Under the pieces are notes generated by a model. The model was not told where the DNA came from and made no database searches. It saw only the letters and a list, made by a program, of their open reading frames with translations. Source: Peromyscus leucopus (lineage: Eukaryota; Chordata; Mammalia; Rodentia; Cricetidae). Taken from it: a stretch of DNA of 64,000 nucleotides. Positions 11,817 to 24,509 of this stretch are shown piece by piece. The DNA lies in assembly GCF_004664715.2 (NCBI RefSeq), contig NC_051075.1, positions 24,489,715-24,553,714 of the forward strand. The letters are read 5' to 3'. Within the stretch, counting starts at the first letter, position 1, and the number at the start of each line of letters is the position of its first letter. Both the position numbers and the translations under genes were made by a program.

Positions 11817-14324
11817 ACACAATGGTTTGTGCAGTTGCTAGGAGCCCAGTGGCTGTGGTCTGGGAGGCTGTGCATGCCTGGCTTCCCGGACTGACGCAAC
11901 TGGGAGGCACTGGGAATTTCTCGAACCTTCACAAGAATGTGGAGAAGGAGTTCTGAGTAATCACCCATTCTTTGTATTTCTTGTGGGAAAATGTAGTGCC
12001 AACTTCCTTTTAGAGACAGCAGTCTCTGAAAGCTGTTTTGCCTGGGGAGCTTTTATTTGTTATGGTGTAGATGCTGAGCTGTGGGAGGTGCCACCAAGGA
12101 GAAGTCATGCGGGCGGGGGGTGGCAGGGACCACCTGTCCTGGGAACACAACCAACTTGCCTGTTGAGCTTGATCTGCTCAACTGTGGTGTCGGCCATTAG
12201 TGTGATCGGCCTGATTAAACTGCTCAAAAGTCCTTACCACCCTTGTCCCTTAGAGTCCCAACCCTTGGGATCCGCCCTCTTCTGTGTCTCTCCCAGGTAG
12301 AACCTGGAGAGGTGATCTGTCTGCCACCTGGGTAGGCCAAGGGACCATTCTTCACCCAATCCTAGCTGCCAAGGCCTCTGCTCCCCTGGGTGCCACATCC
12401 TCAGGTGCCACATCCTCTCTGGTTCCGGTTCCCACTTGCCAGGCTGACCATTACGAAATGTGACTTACTAAGAGGGTAAAGGAAAGGGAAAATACTAAAC
12501 CACAATGCCAACCAGCACCTGAGGGGCTGCTCCCGCTCTCTGTGGCAGGGGCTAGCTGGGACCCGTGGTAGGTCCTCCAGCCACAGTGCCCCACCCAACA
12601 GAGCGCCAAGGAAGGAAGAGAGAGGAGGTGCGGCAGCCAAAGGCCTGCAGAGGCCTCCACCCACTCTTCTAGAGCATCTTGACCATGGACAGCCTGACCG
12701 GGCACAGCTTGACCGAGGTCCATGTGTGGCTGCTCACCCATCCCGCCTGGTCACGCTGGCTTCACCTGGATCTTTGGTATATGTCATCAACTCCCCCCCC
12801 CCTTTTTTTTTTAAGGAGCACAATAATGCTAATAATTCTTTTCAGAGCCTCAACCAACACCAGAAAAGACCTAGATACAGGGCTAGCTCTTCCCTCTTGG
12901 AAGGAGGCAGACAGACCCACAGACCCCTGGACACATAGATCTCTTTGCCCTCTCTGGGGAACCAGGTCCCTCCCAGCAGCCGCACCCAATCCACAACTTT
13001 CCCGGGGAGGGAAGACATGGATGGAGCGGTGTGAACTCCAGGGGTCTAAACCAGCTTCACTCCATTTTCTCTGCTGTTCATCCAGTCATGAAACCCATTT
13101 ACGGAACTCCTATGGGTGGGGGGTGGGGGGTGGGGTGGTATGGAACCGGCTCCTCCTGAGCCGCCACACGTGACATTAGGAAAGGCCCAGCTCCTGTACC
13201 AGGTTGATTTCTTCTCAGAGGCGGAGAGCCCTCCTTTAAGAAAAAAAAAAAAAGTGCCTACAGAGCAGATTCATCTTTTATGAAAGAACTTTGGCAAGCC
13301 CTGGGCTGAGTCACAGCCTTGGTGACACACAGCATGTGACTTCAAACTGCCCAGAAGTGTGACTGGCTCCTGGCCTGTACCTCCCCACCCTGAGGGACTC
13401 CGAGGGAGCAGTGTCAATTCAGAATTAGGGAGCCACCGATTCCCATTTCTTAGCAGCCCGGGTGCAGGGCTCTGTCTGTGCTGGACCAGTTCTTTGAAGG
13501 AGGCTCAAGGTGAACGCTGGATGGGGTGCGGTTTCATCTGAGCAAAGCATCTTTAAAAACATCACAAACTGTGGGTCTTTTGGATGGGTAGGGAAGTGGA
13601 GCATGTTCTTACTTGGCAATGCAGACCTCAGGCCCGGCTCTAACAGCTTTGCTGAGGGAACTTGAAGCCTGACCCTAGAGAGGACCAGGGCTCTCTTGTT
13701 TGGACACTGGCTGAGGTCATACTCCAGAACCTGACAAGCTTTGGAGCCAGGGTGAGCCAGAGTGAACGTCTGCCCGGCCCATATCTGGAAGTGTTTGTTG
13801 CAGGAGTTGGGAGAGAGAGTGGGCAGTCACTCCCACCTTGCATCCTCTGAGGCAGCTGGAAGGCAGGCAGCTGGTGGCTTGTCCATGTCAGGCCAAGGCT
13901 TGAGTCATGGCCTCCTCATCGCCCTCTGTGGAGGACCCGACCCACAGAGGAAATTACACAGAGCTGTGTGGCGCATGGCAGAGAGAGGCAGCGGCTTTTC
14001 CAGGGGCATCAGCTGGGAAGGCTGAAAGCAAAGCCGCCCACTCTGGAACCCAAGGCTTGGGACCCCCACGGACTTTGTGAAGGACTATACCTTGACCCAC
14101 TCGTGACGGGTCTTGGCCCTGCTTCTTCACCAAGCGAAACTTGACCCACACAACTCCTTGACCCACACAACACCAGCCCCCAGGCCATCTGCATCCATTC
14201 ACCCAGAACACACACAAAGTGCCAAAGCTCGCGGAAATAGTCTCAGCGGGGAGCGATTTGACCCCTCTTAGGGAACTGTGTGATTTTGGGCAATTCAATG
14301 GACTCCCACTGAGCTCAAGGGGGC
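11106..14324. other. 3.2 kb largely unique non-coding DNA
   Basis: No gene supported. Contains a (CA)n run at 11781-11814, a C/T homopolymer junction at 12796-12812, a G-rich run at 13117-13137 and a poly-A at 13241-13253. ORFs of up to 164 codons on both strands lack domain features. This is one of the longer repeat-poor blocks. Confidence 0.5.
11781..11814. repeat. (CA)n microsatellite
   Basis: About 17 AC units. Confidence 0.95.
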
Positions 14325-14590
14325 AGACCCAGTAAGTGCTTGGGAGACTAAGGCATGAGGCTTGCTTTGAACCTAGGGAATTGGGACTATCTTGGACAAC
14401 AAAGCAATGCATTGTCTCTACACGGCGACAATAAAAATAAAACACTCCATGCCTCCGTTTCCCGTCAGTCTTGAATACATACCTCACAAAGTTGTAGGGA
14501 AACAGAGATGTACTTGGCTATAAAGCCCTAGTTTCGCATGCACAGGCCCTGGCTCGATCTCTGTTCCCAGCACCACACACAAAAAATAAA
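14325..14590 (+). repeat. Decayed B1-like and ID-like SINE pieces
   Basis: 14325-14425 looks like an old B1. 14516-14590 has 'ccctagtttcgcatgcacag' and 'cagcaccacacac', as in tRNA-type SINE 3' halves. Confidence 0.45.
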
Positions 14591-14884
14591 GGTTGACAAA
14601 GCTGGGGGAGAGAATAAACGAGAGCAGTATGTACAAAGGTCCCGGTTCCACGTTCCTCGTTCTCGGCTCGCTCTGGGCAAACTGCAGTTTGGCCCGCACC
14701 CCCAGGCTCCATATGAAGCGTTTTCCCCTTTCCTTCCCCACATCCGTCTCCCAGGCCTTCATGCAAATGTTGTAGCTGGAAGGGGGGTGGGGGTGGGGCT
14801 TCGCTGTGGTTGTCTCCACCCCCAGCTGGAGACACCACTGCTCCAGGGACTGACCACCGAGAAAGACCTCTTTCCACACCCCCT

Positions 14885-14888
<4 letters not shown>

Positions 14889-14932
<44 letters not shown>
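14889..14932. repeat. (CA)n microsatellite
   Basis: About 22 uninterrupted CA units. Confidence 0.95.
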
Positions 14933-14935
<3 letters not shown>

Positions 14936-15099
14936 GAAGGAGAGTAGCATTTTGCATGTTGGCATGCTGTGTTGCGTGTCTACTGTGGCCCCAGGTCGGG
15001 GCTATGTCCTTCACATGGCTGTGCTTCCTCCTGGTAGAGTGACTTTTTCACACATGCAGTCTGCAGCTGGGGCAGGCTAGGGAGAAGAACCCTATTTCT

Positions 15100-15235
15100 T
15101 CTTTTGTCCCTTTGAGACAGAGTCTCACATACCCTCAAACCAGGCTCAAACTCACTATCTAGCTATAAAGATGACCTTAGGCTTCTGGTCCTCCGACGTA
15201 CCTCCCAAGAGCAGGAATTATAGACAGCTGGCCTT
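15100..15235 (-). repeat. Diverged B1 SINE
   Basis: 'tttgagacagagtctcacat' and 'ggctcaaactcactatctag' follow the B1 minus-strand pattern. Confidence 0.6.
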
Positions 15236-16125
15236 TATCTCTATTTTTACCTCCCTTCAAAGGGTCCTCAGCTGCCCTGTTACCACAGCTTTGAGTTTAC
15301 AAAGGGAGCCGCCTCCCCCTCCTCCCTGTGAGCCCTGTAGGGGACGTCCACCTCTTCCAGGAGACCATCTCCTAATCTGCCGGATGGGAGTGGGATCCAG
15401 GGTTTTTTCCTAGAACCTGAAGCCGAACGGGCAAGGCCATCTGCCCTCTGGCCCCTGTGCTTGGTGATTCAGATTCATCAGAACTTGACCTTGTCCTGTT
15501 CTGGCACTGCAGGCTGGACCAGGGTTCCAGTCGGCTCAGGAGCTTCCAAGAGTCCATTCTACTCCCCCATCACTGGGGAGTACAATGTGGGTCACAGGCA
15601 GTGAGGATTCTGCTACATCTAGGAAGGACTCGCAGCTTATTATTGGGTGATCTCCTTGACACCCAGTCCTGGGGCTCAAACTGGGGGCCTTGGGTATGCT
15701 AAGCAAATGCTCTGCCACTGAGCCCCTTTGGGAGGAGAGAAAAGATTGCGAACGTGCAGGAAGGAGCTGGGAGACTCAGAGAGTTAGGGTGCACTCGCTA
15801 AGGAGGGATGCCTAGCAGGATTCACCCCAGAGCCACTTTCTCTCACCAAGGGCCAGCAGACTAGTCTCGGTGCCTGGTACTTGGATGGGAGCAGGCAGAG
15901 CTTAGAGGGTGCTGGGGACATCTCTCCTCCAGGGACGAAGACCAGGAACCGGGCTCTGTTTGCTGGACAGCTGGCTGGCCCTGGGCACCGAGGAAGGGTC
16001 ACGGCCTTAATCTCCAGCACTAAAGTCTCCTCAGGGAAAGTGTGTCGTGCCCTCTCTGGCCTGGCAGGTGGCAATACCCGAAAATGAGGTGGCGCTTACA
16101 TGTGATCGTTGTGGAGTGTCACACG
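15236..16125. other. Mostly unique; ID remnant at 15660-15728
   Basis: No gene. 15660-15728 (minus) reads 'gtatgctaagcaaatgctct' and 'gccactgagccc', an ID-type SINE remnant. Confidence 0.5.
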
Positions 16126-16129
16126 TGGC

Positions 16130-16265
16130 ATACGTGTTTTCTAGTGATGGGCTTTGCTTAATCCTCACAAAACTCTAAAACAAACAAAAACAACAGCACA
16201 ATTACTCCCAGTTTACACACGCAGAGGTGTGGATCTGTGCAAGATCATAAAGCTAGGAAGTTTCC
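16130..16265 (+). repeat. MIR fragment
   Basis: 'ttactcccagtttacacac' then 'cataaagctaggaagtttcc' match the MIR core and 3' pattern. Confidence 0.5.
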
Positions 16266-16299
16266 AATAATTACGATCTTTCGTTCTGTTGCTGTTGTT

Positions 16300-16441
16300 T
16301 GTCTGTTTTCAAGACAGGGTCTCACACTGTAGCCCAGGCTGGCTTCTTTCTGCTCACTCTGTAGCCCAGGCTGGCCTCGAACTTGCAGCAATCCTCTTGC
16401 CTCAGGCCACAGTGCTGGGATTACAGGTGTGAGCCACCATA
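16300..16441 (-). repeat. B1 SINE
   Basis: 'gacagggtctcacactgtag', duplicated 'gtagcccaggctggc' phrases and 'gctgggattacaggtgtgag'. Confidence 0.8.
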
Positions 16442-17250
16442 GGTAACTAAATGAAACTTTCTTTCCTGGGCTTTAACTCCTCATGGGCAGGAAGAGGCTG
16501 GTCCCTAAAACGCTGCTTTGGACGTGGGCTAGCCTCAGCCTAGTTTCCTTGTTCTGCTTACAAGCAAACACGCACTTTTTCGGCGGGTTCAGCTGTGAGT
16601 GGCACGTTTGATTTTTTTGTAAGAGCAGAACTCCTTGTCCCGTTTTATCTTCGGAATGAGAAGTATGTTTGCTCTCGTCTTTACGAAGTTTGTAAACACT
16701 GATGCTTTCCTTCAGTGGAATTCTTTCCACAAAGTGCCCTGAAGAAGGGACGGTGACGGTGACGGAGCTGCTGAACTTCGTCAGGGTGGAATGCATGATT
16801 CAGAGCCGGCGTGCTGAGCCCACTCCAGGGGCTTTCCTGGATGGAGAGCTTGGCTGTGCACGGACTTTTAAGGGTGACATCAGGGGAGGAGAGCATGTGC
16901 CTCGGGACCGCCACCCAGACCCCAAATTATAGGGGTAGGCAGAGTCAGCAAGAAGTGGAACATTTGGGACTGATAGGTTTTGGCTCTCAGGACATCCAGA
17001 TGCAATCGTTTTTAGAGTTATCTTTAAACTGCAAGGAAAAAAACCACTAAAACACAAGCTAGCTGAGACACACTTTTGTTCCTCCAGTTGTCTTGAGGGC
17101 AGCCAAAGGGATCTTCCTTTGTGGGGGAAGGGAGGCAGGTAGACAGAGGAGGAAGGGAGAGTGGGGTCAGGGTTTATTTCCTCAACTACAGGTGGGGTTC
17201 CCAAGGGCAGTTGTGGGTCACCAAAGGTGGCACAAGTTCTCAGTGAACCT
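16442..17250. other. Unique non-coding stretch
   Basis: No gene or repeat recognised. ORFs on both strands lack motifs. Confidence 0.5.
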
Positions 17251-17251
17251 T

Positions 17252-17427
17252 TTTTTGTTTTGTTTTGTTTTGTTTTGTTTTGTTTTTCGAGACAGGGTTT
17301 CTCTGTGTAGCTTTGCACCTTTCCTGGATCTCGTTCTGTAGACCAGGCTGGCCTCGAACTCACAGAGGTCCACCTGCCTCTGCCTCCCGAGTGCTGGGAT
17401 TAAAGGTGTTTGCCACGGCTGCCCGGC
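17252..17427 (-). repeat. B1 SINE, well preserved
   Basis: (GTTTT)n tail, 'gacagggtttctctgtgtag' body. TCAGTGAACCTTT is repeated on both sides (about 17239 and 17429), a 13-bp target duplication. Confidence 0.92.
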
Positions 17428-17441
17428 TTCAGTGAACCTTT

Positions 17442-18519
17442 CATTGACACTGGTTTCAGGTTCCTGAAGCCACCTCCAGGAGCCAGATAGTGGGAGTTAG
17501 AGTCATCAGCCTTAAGTCTGGGGTGCTACATTAACCTCCATGGCTTTGTCACACCCTGGTCCCGCCTTTGGAAACAGTCCCTTCATCAACCCCTCTCTGC
17601 TTGCTCACCAGTGGGCACACAACGGTTGACTCCTGCCTGGCACACTAGTGATGGATGACACACACACCGCTGTCTCTAGCCCTCTCCTCTCCTCCAGGCC
17701 TCACCTCATCTGACCCAAATATCCTGTTCTTGTCTAGGGGTCCCCAGGCCCAGAAGATGCCAGCTGAGTGCACTTAAGAGAACTGAGAGGCCTGCCATCT
17801 GGTGCTGTGTACATAAAGCGTGCTGGAGGCAGACCTGTAGCAAACTCCTGGCTCAAAGGTGTCAGTGTGCCAAGCATAGTCCGGTTTGGGTAAAGCCTCC
17901 TTGACGGAGCCAGTACGGACCTCCTCTGAGCCAGGCAGTGAGCACCAGGGCACCAAGGACCCTTCCTGAGCATCTGGGCTGTGAGGCCACGCCTCCTCCT
18001 CCAGCTCCTCCTCCTCACCAGCTCCACCAATGATCAGGAGATGTGACCCTGCAGGAAATGTCTTTCTTTGGCCTGTGGCACACGCACATGGATACTGATA
18101 GCCATCATGAGACAGGAAACATTCAGAGACCGGTCCACACCTGCCTTTTTTTTTTTTTTCTCGTCCAGAGTCCCACAAAATGCATCCTGTTACCGTAAAT
18201 TGTGAGTCAGACAGATCCTGATGTGGCCTTTTTCCCAGGTGCATAAATCTACGGCCCTGGGGTCAGGGTGGAGATGGGAACTCAAAGAAGTCTGGACTTT
18301 GCAACCCAGAGCAGAAGTTGGGGAGCTTCTAACTAACTCTCTGCATATCCTTGATTCAGAGCATGGGAGGGAGCTGGGAGCCGGGGCCTGGGCATGAGGT
18401 TCGAGGCTGACCACAGTCTAGGACTCCCCGCGTGGAGCAGTCAGCACCCTCTCCAAATCGCCCTCTTGGGCTTTCTTGGGGCTCTCTCTCTTAACATTGC
18501 CTTTTTGTGTGTGTGTGTC
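17442..18519. other. Unique non-coding stretch
   Basis: No gene supported. The minus-strand ORF 17774-18244 (156 codons) has a low-complexity Glu-rich stretch from a (CTC)n-like tract and no domain. Confidence 0.45.
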
Positions 18520-18662
18520 TTTCTGAGATGAGTCTTGAACTGATCCCCCTGCCTCCACCTCTGGAGTGTGTGGGTATCTTCTGGTACAGTGCTAGGAATC
18601 AAACCCAGGGCTTCATGTCTGCTAGGCCAATACCTGCCAACTGAGCTTCATGCCCAGCCCTA
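18520..18662 (-). repeat. B4-type SINE remnant
   Basis: 'gagatgagtcttgaactgat' and 'gggcttcatgtctgctaggc' correspond to B1-like and ID-like parts on the minus strand. Confidence 0.5.
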
Positions 18663-20609
18663 ACATTTACCTCCTGAGTAGCTTTCCTGAACCTCTGGCC
18701 AAAGGCTGAAAGTGGGGGAGGGGGACTCCCCAGCAAACTGTACTTCCTCCTCCTGCAGCCTCGGTGACCCCTGTGCAATGGCCGCTCACTCACTGAAGAC
18801 CCCTCTCGGAATTTTCCTAAGGAGCCCTGAATGGCAACATTGACTCGCTAGGGAGCTGCCCGTATCCGTGATCGCTTGTCTCTGTGGTACCGGGAACGCT
18901 AGGCAGCGTTCTCTCCCCCCATTCGGGCCCAACCCAGGGAAACTTGATTGAATTTGGGTGGCCAGTCATTCTAGGACAGAGGCCACCGCTACTTAAAGGC
19001 CATCCAGCTGGGCCAGGACGGACCTTTGTCTAGGTAGGGGTGGGGAGGGTACTGCTGTTGGCTTCTGAGGGACCAGCTGCCTTTGTTCCCCTGAGTAGAG
19101 CTGAAGAGAAGATTTCACAGCCTTCCCAGGACCCTGCTGGGAGTGTTAATAGTTGTTGGCAGGGCTGGAGGGCAAACCACGGGTCTCACACATGTCAGAC
19201 GAGCCCCCCCACCACCAAACCATATCCCCAGGCCAGTGGCTGCAGCGGGAACGCGCCATGGGACAGGCCATTTGTATTATTTCTCTGACTCCTGTGCCTC
19301 ATGCCATCTAAAAGCTACTGAATTGAAACGCAGAAAAGCCACATGTGTCCACAGGGCCTCACCACCAGCAGACGGTGAGGTCAGGAGACAGCCACTGAAC
19401 AATCTGTCCTATTGTCCTTCCCAAGATGTGACTCTGCAGTGGCCCTTCTATTTCTGGGGCCCTCGGGGGTCCTCTGAACAGGGTCTCACAAAGGCCATCC
19501 AGGCACGCTGCGTCCCAAGATCAAAGAAAATCGTTTTCCTTTGTCTCTCACAATGAGGACTTCCACAGTTCCTTGACCCTGAACTGTGAGCTCTTGCCCA
19601 GGCCACACCCTCTGATGTCCAGGGAGTCGGTTGTGGGCAGCCTGGCCCCGGTCCCGCCCCTGCCTCTGCCTGCAAAGCGGAGAGAGCTGTCAGCAAAACA
19701 GCGTGGCCAGCTCCAGAAGGGAAGAGCGCCTTTCCTAATTGAGGTCATGGGGGCCTGGCCGCGGAGCAGCCGGGACAAGGAGTTCCAATTAGGGCTCAGA
19801 GAGCCGCTGATGGGGCCAGCTTGGAAGCCAAACGACACTCCTTTCCCCGGGGGAGGAGCTGGGCCATCTTCCCATTTTGTGAGCCGTGCTGGGCAAAGAG
19901 GAAGGGCAGGTCCGTTTCACGGTTCCTGCGCTGGCAGCAGCCCCACCTGCCCCGGCTGGGGTCTCCCGACCCATTGCAATAGCCACCAGGCTCCTTCCTC
20001 TCTGTGCCCACGTCTTCATCAAGGAAATCTGAGCTATAAAGGGAGCCTTGGGAAATCTAGAAAGCTCATTACAGGAATAACCTACAATCGTGACTCAGCC
20101 CTCATATGCAAAGGAAGCCAGAAGTGTCGCAAACGCGGTGCTCTTTGCCCTAAATAAGTATATTAGAGAAGATCCGGGCTCCCGAACGCTCTGCACAAGG
20201 CCCAGGCTCCGTTCTCAGAGACGAGGGGCTGGCAGGAATACCCCGCCCCCTCTTCAGACAGCTGGCTCTGGAACTGGGACTTGCAGTGCTTCTGTGTGAG
20301 GAGTAATGACTAGGGCAGGCCCAGGGGTCAGCGTGTTCTGGAACAGCAGCACGTGCAGTTTGCCCTTCGCCTCGGGAACCAAAAGCAGCTTTGCTAACTG
20401 AAATACGCCTGCCTACTGCGTAGGACATGCGCAGTGAGATGCACGCGTCCCTAGTCGCCATCCCCCCCCCCCCGCCCCCGCCCCATCCCATCTGCTTTTA
20501 CAAATGTTTTAACGTATATGAGCATGAGGTGGAAGTAACAGAGCGTTTGGAAGAAGAGAAATAAAATTCTTGTTCCTTTTGGTTTTGTTGTCGTTTTTGG
20601 TTTTATTCT
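18663..20609. other. Repeat-free block with possible regulatory content
   Basis: About 1.9 kb with no SINE. 19720-20160 has mixed GC and conserved-looking sequence, with an AP-1 site TGACTCA (about 20091-20097) next to 'atatgcaaag', similar to a POU octamer. The ORF 19573-20157 (194 codons) has no recognisable domain. Confidence 0.4.
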
Positions 20610-20726
20610 TGTTGGTTTTGAGACATAGTCTTGCTATGTAGCCCAGGCTGGTCTTACACAAGAGATCTTCCTGCCTCGGCCTCCCAAGTGTTGGGATTAC
20701 ATGCACATGCCACTATGCTGGGCTAA
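20610..20726 (-). repeat. B1 SINE
   Basis: 'gagacatagtcttgctatgt' then 'ctcccaagtgttgggattac'. Confidence 0.8.
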
Positions 20727-21113
20727 GTTTTGTGTTCTTAAAATAGCTTGTTTTGGCAAAATAGTTGGGTTTTTGTTTTTGTTTTTTTTTTTTAATTTTA
20801 AGTCTTTCTGAAGATGTCATGCCCTCCTCACCCACACTGTAATTTTCTTAATTTTGCCCAGGTTTAACATAATGTGTATTTCAACCCACAAAGCTCTGTG
20901 GATCTTAGGATATACCAGCTTTGTACAACCCATTGTCCCAGACTTGCCAAAGACAACCACAGTGTGGTTTGGTCTGAAGCTGAGCTAAGAGCACAAAACT
21001 GGGTCCCAGAGTCCCAGAGAGGCTCCAGAGCTGGGACGGAACTCAGCCACTGGGGCTCCGATAGCATCTTTATTTTATTATTATATAAAATGTTTTTTCC
21101 CCTGAGGCTAGAC

Positions 21114-21115
<2 letters not shown>
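20727..21115. other. Unique non-coding stretch
   Basis: A T-rich run, then unique sequence. No gene. Confidence 0.45.

Positions 21116-21160
<45 letters not shown>
21116..21160. repeat. (CA)n microsatellite
   Basis: About 22 CA units. Confidence 0.95.
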
Positions 21161-21161
<1 letters not shown>

Positions 21162-21376
21162 CTTTTGTTGGGTGGTATAATTTCTTCCTCACCCACAAAC
21201 ACCATTCCATAGAAAGATGCTGTCACGAGCCTCTGGAAGTCGCTGCACTTTCAGCCAGCTCTACAATGGCTATTCAGACCTCTCTATTCCAGGAACCATC
21301 GGCTTTTGCCTCGAGCTGCCTGGCACTACACTTCCCAAGGACTGGAAATTCTGAGAACAGGAGCCACATTGAACTA

Positions 21377-21680
21377 TTTTTTTCCTTTTGGCTTTGGAGA
21401 CAGAGGCTCATGTAGCTCACACTGACCTCAAACTCCTGCCTCTCCTGCCTCTCCTTCCCAAGTGCTGGGATTACGGGCATGCACCCTCATACCCCACTCA
21501 TACCCGATTTTTATGAAAGGACACAATGGCACCTGCTTTGATTAGTCCTGGTGAGACAGGGGGTCATGTGGCCCAGGATGGGGCTCACTCTGTCGCTGAA
21601 GACTGTCTTGAAATCAAGATCTTCCTGTTTCAGCTCCCCAGCGCTGGAACTGGGAGGCGTGAGTGACAGCCACATCACTT
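21377..21680 (-). repeat. Two B1-type SINEs in tandem
   Basis: 21377-21500 has 'aagtgctgggattacgggca'. 21550-21680 is a more decayed copy ('cccaggatggggctcactct'). Confidence 0.65.
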
Positions 21681-21732
21681 GGCTTACTCAGAGCTCTTTT
21701 AAAATCTATACTAAAGAGGAGCCTAATGAAGC

Positions 21733-22074
21733 TGATGTGGTGGAGAATGCCGGAAATCCCAGCACGTGGAAGCAACAGAAAGATTAGGATCAAGGTAGAT
21801 CAAGGTCATCTACAACTTACACCTTCAGGCCAGCCTGAGCTGTAAGAGATCCTGTCTCAAAAACAAAGACAAATGACCCAAGAAGTAACCTAATGAGCAT
21901 GTTAATTTTATTTTCTTAAAAAGATGTATGCTGTGTGTGGTGGCACATGCAGGCACAAGGCAGGGCAGAGGCAGGTGGATCATCTCTGTGAGTTCAAGGC
22001 CAGCCTGGCCTGGTCTACATAGGAAGTTTTAGGCCAGCCAGAGCTACATAAGTGGGACCCTGTCTCAAAACACA

Positions 22075-22125
<51 letters not shown>
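21733..22125 (+). repeat. Two B1-type SINEs and a (CA)n tail
   Basis: Copies at 21733-21866 and 21929-22075 (the latter with a small internal duplication around 'ggccagcctggcctggtcta'), followed by (CA)n at 22076-22125. Confidence 0.75.
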
Positions 22126-22127
<2 letters not shown>

Positions 22128-22169
22128 TAAAACTGAAAATAAATAAACAAAATCTTACATTTTATCATT

Positions 22170-22300
22170 ACGGTGTGGGGGAGGGCACAGGCTGCAGTAT
22201 GCGTGGAGGTCAGAGGTCAACTTTGTAGCATTGGTTCTCTCCCTCTGCCTTCCAGAGACTGAACTCAGGCAAACAGTTACACAATAAGCCTTGGAGTCTG
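22170..22300 (-). repeat. B3-type SINE
   Basis: 'gtggaggtcagaggtcaact' is the diagnostic B3/B2-family phrase on the minus strand. Confidence 0.65.
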
Positions 22301-22318
22301 CCCCAGAAAATACTTTTT

Positions 22319-22517
22319 TCTTTTTCTTTTTTCTTCTTTTTTTTGTTTGTTTTTTTGTTTTTGTTTTTTGAGACAGGGTTTCTCTGTGTAGCTTTGTGCT
22401 TTGTGCCTTTCCTGGAAACTGGCTTTGGAGACCAGGCTGGCCTCGAACTCACAGAGATCCGCCTGCCTCTGCCTCCCAAGTGCTGGGATTAAAGGCGTGC
22501 GCCACCACCGCCCGGCT
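22319..22517 (-). repeat. B1 SINE with 16-bp target duplication
   Basis: CAGAAAATACTTTTTT occurs immediately before and after. The head reads 'gcgccaccaccgcccggc'. A short 'ctttgtg' repeat lies inside the element. Confidence 0.93.
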
Positions 22518-22549
22518 CAGAAAATACTTTTTTGTTTTTGTGTCCCTCA

Positions 22550-22788
22550 AGCCTGAGTCAGGGTCTTATTATATGGCCTATGCATCCTTGAGCTCACTAT
22601 AATTCCCCTGCCTTATCATTCCAACCGCCACAATTACATACGTGAATTATCATGCCCAGTACATACTTTCTTTTTTCTTTTTTCTTAAGACAAGGTTTCT
22701 CATGTAGCCCTGGCTGTCCTGGAACTTGTTTTGCAGACCAGGCTGACCTCGAACTTCCAAAATCTGCCTGCATCTGCCATCCAAGTAC
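22550..22788 (-). repeat. Old B1 followed by a younger B1 with target duplication
   Basis: The decayed copy spans 22550-22655. A second (22672-22788) is bracketed by AGTACATACTTTCT on both sides. Confidence 0.75.
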
Positions 22789-22802
22789 ATACTTTCTATT
22801 TT

Positions 22803-22990
22803 TTTTTTAGAATCTTATTTATTTCATGTGCATTGGTGTTCTGCCTGCATGTATATCTGTGTGAAGGTGCCAGCTCCCCTGGAACTGGAGTTACAGACAG
22901 TTGTGAGCTGCTATGTGGGTGCTGGAATTGAACCCAGGTCCTCGGGAAGAACAGCCAGTGCTCTTAACCACGGAGCCATCTCCCCAGCCC
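22803..22990 (-). repeat. B2 SINE
   Basis: Ends 'cggagccatctccccagccc', the B2 head on the minus strand. 'ccaagtac' recurs right after it, suggesting nested insertion. Confidence 0.9.
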
Positions 22991-23932
22991 TCCCAAGTAC
23001 GTGCTTTAAAACAGCTTCTATTCTGTCTGCTCTACAGGCTTCATTTGTTCACCATGCACATTTTCTTCGTATTCTCCCACACTAGGGTAGATAGTTCCTG
23101 TACAAGCCATGTGTTTCCATTGTCCATGACTGTGCAACTTCTTCCACCTCGTGAAGCTTGTCACAGCTTTCGTTTATTGCTCCGCAGACCCTGGAGGTGG
23201 GCAGGACGGATTCCTCTGCCTCACCCGCTACTCTGGTGGCTGTGTTCAGCGGGGCACCCAGTCAGGCACCGCTGTTCTCCGGGAACTGTCTCAGACTAGA
23301 GCGTCTCCGCACAGTAGCGCTAGCCGGGCTTCCTGAAGGCATGGCTCGTATTGTATGGGGCCTTAAAGCCAGCCATTCGGCCACGACTGGTGTAAGCACC
23401 ACAGGAACCCACAAGAGGGTATGGAGTCCGGGCAAAACATCGGCGTGGACAGCCGGCTAAAGGCCAGCAGTCCACCACGGCTTTGTTATTCCGGGAGACC
23501 AGTAGTAGTTTGACCTTTCCCAGGGCAAATATTTGAGGGCAAACTTGATGTTACAGTTTTGACTCTGTGGGAGGACAAGGTTTGTTCTGGGCACCTCTGG
23601 CCCACGGACAGGGGAGGAAGTGCTTGCTGATAAGTGATCTGCCATCTACCCAGCACCTGTCTCTAAACAAGGCTTGGTTGGTCTCTGCTCGACTTGACTG
23701 AGGACAGAGGGTGTGGCATGACCCACACTTTTTCTCCTTGTGAAGAAAGAAAGAAAAAAAAAGACATTATGTGAGAGATGTTTGAAAAGACATAATGGCT
23801 ACAAGACACAACACAGCCTTCTGAAGGTCTGACTTGGTTTAAGGAGCTCTACACACACTTCCTCTCCAGCCATACCTGACACAAACACCACTGTGCCACA
23901 CAGTAGACATTTACTGAGATTAATAGAAAAAA
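22991..23932. other. Unique non-coding stretch
   Basis: No gene. ORFs up to 128 codons partly overlap SINE sequence and lack domains. There is a short purine run near 23745. Confidence 0.45.
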
Positions 23933-24082
23933 AATTTTTTTTGAGACAGGGTTTCTCTGTGTAGCTTTGCGCCTTTCCTGGAACTCACTTGGTAGCCCAG
24001 GCTGGCCTCGAACTCACAGAGATCTGCCTAGCTCTGCCTCCCGAGTGCTGGGATTAAAGGCGTGCGCCACCAATGCCCTGCT
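23933..24082 (-). repeat. B1 SINE with 14-bp target duplication
   Basis: TGAGATTAATAGAA flanks both sides. The body has the cricetid-type 'gtgtagctttgcgcctttcc'. Confidence 0.93.
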
Positions 24083-24199
24083 GAGATTAATAGAATTTAA
24101 ATATTCAGGGGAAACAATTCAGCCGGGGGTACCTTCTGATGCTCACTCTGATTTGCCTTTACATTGGTTGTCTGTTTCACATTCCTTTGATAAGATCAA

Positions 24200-24438
24200 C
24201 ACTGGCCGATCTGGAGCTTTCTATGTAGCCGGAGATGGCCTTGAATTTGCATCAGTCTTCCCGACTTTACCTCATGAGTGCCCGGATTAAAAGTGTGTGC
24301 CACCAAGCGCCCCTTCGGTTTTCATTGTTGTTTAGATAGCATCTTGCTCTGTAGCTCAGGCTAGCCTTGGACTCTGCATCTTTCTGTTGCCGACTCTTCA
24401 GTGCTGGGAAGACAGGCCTGCATCGCCACACCTAGCTT
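24200..24438 (-). repeat. Two decayed B1-type SINEs
   Basis: 'ggattaaaagtgtgtgccac' ends the first; 'tctgtagctcaggctagcct' lies in the second. Confidence 0.55.
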
Positions 24439-24509
24439 GAACACCTCTCAGAAAAGAGACGCAGGCACTGGTCGTGGCGATATTCCTGTCTCCGCCGACC
24501 GTCACCGGG

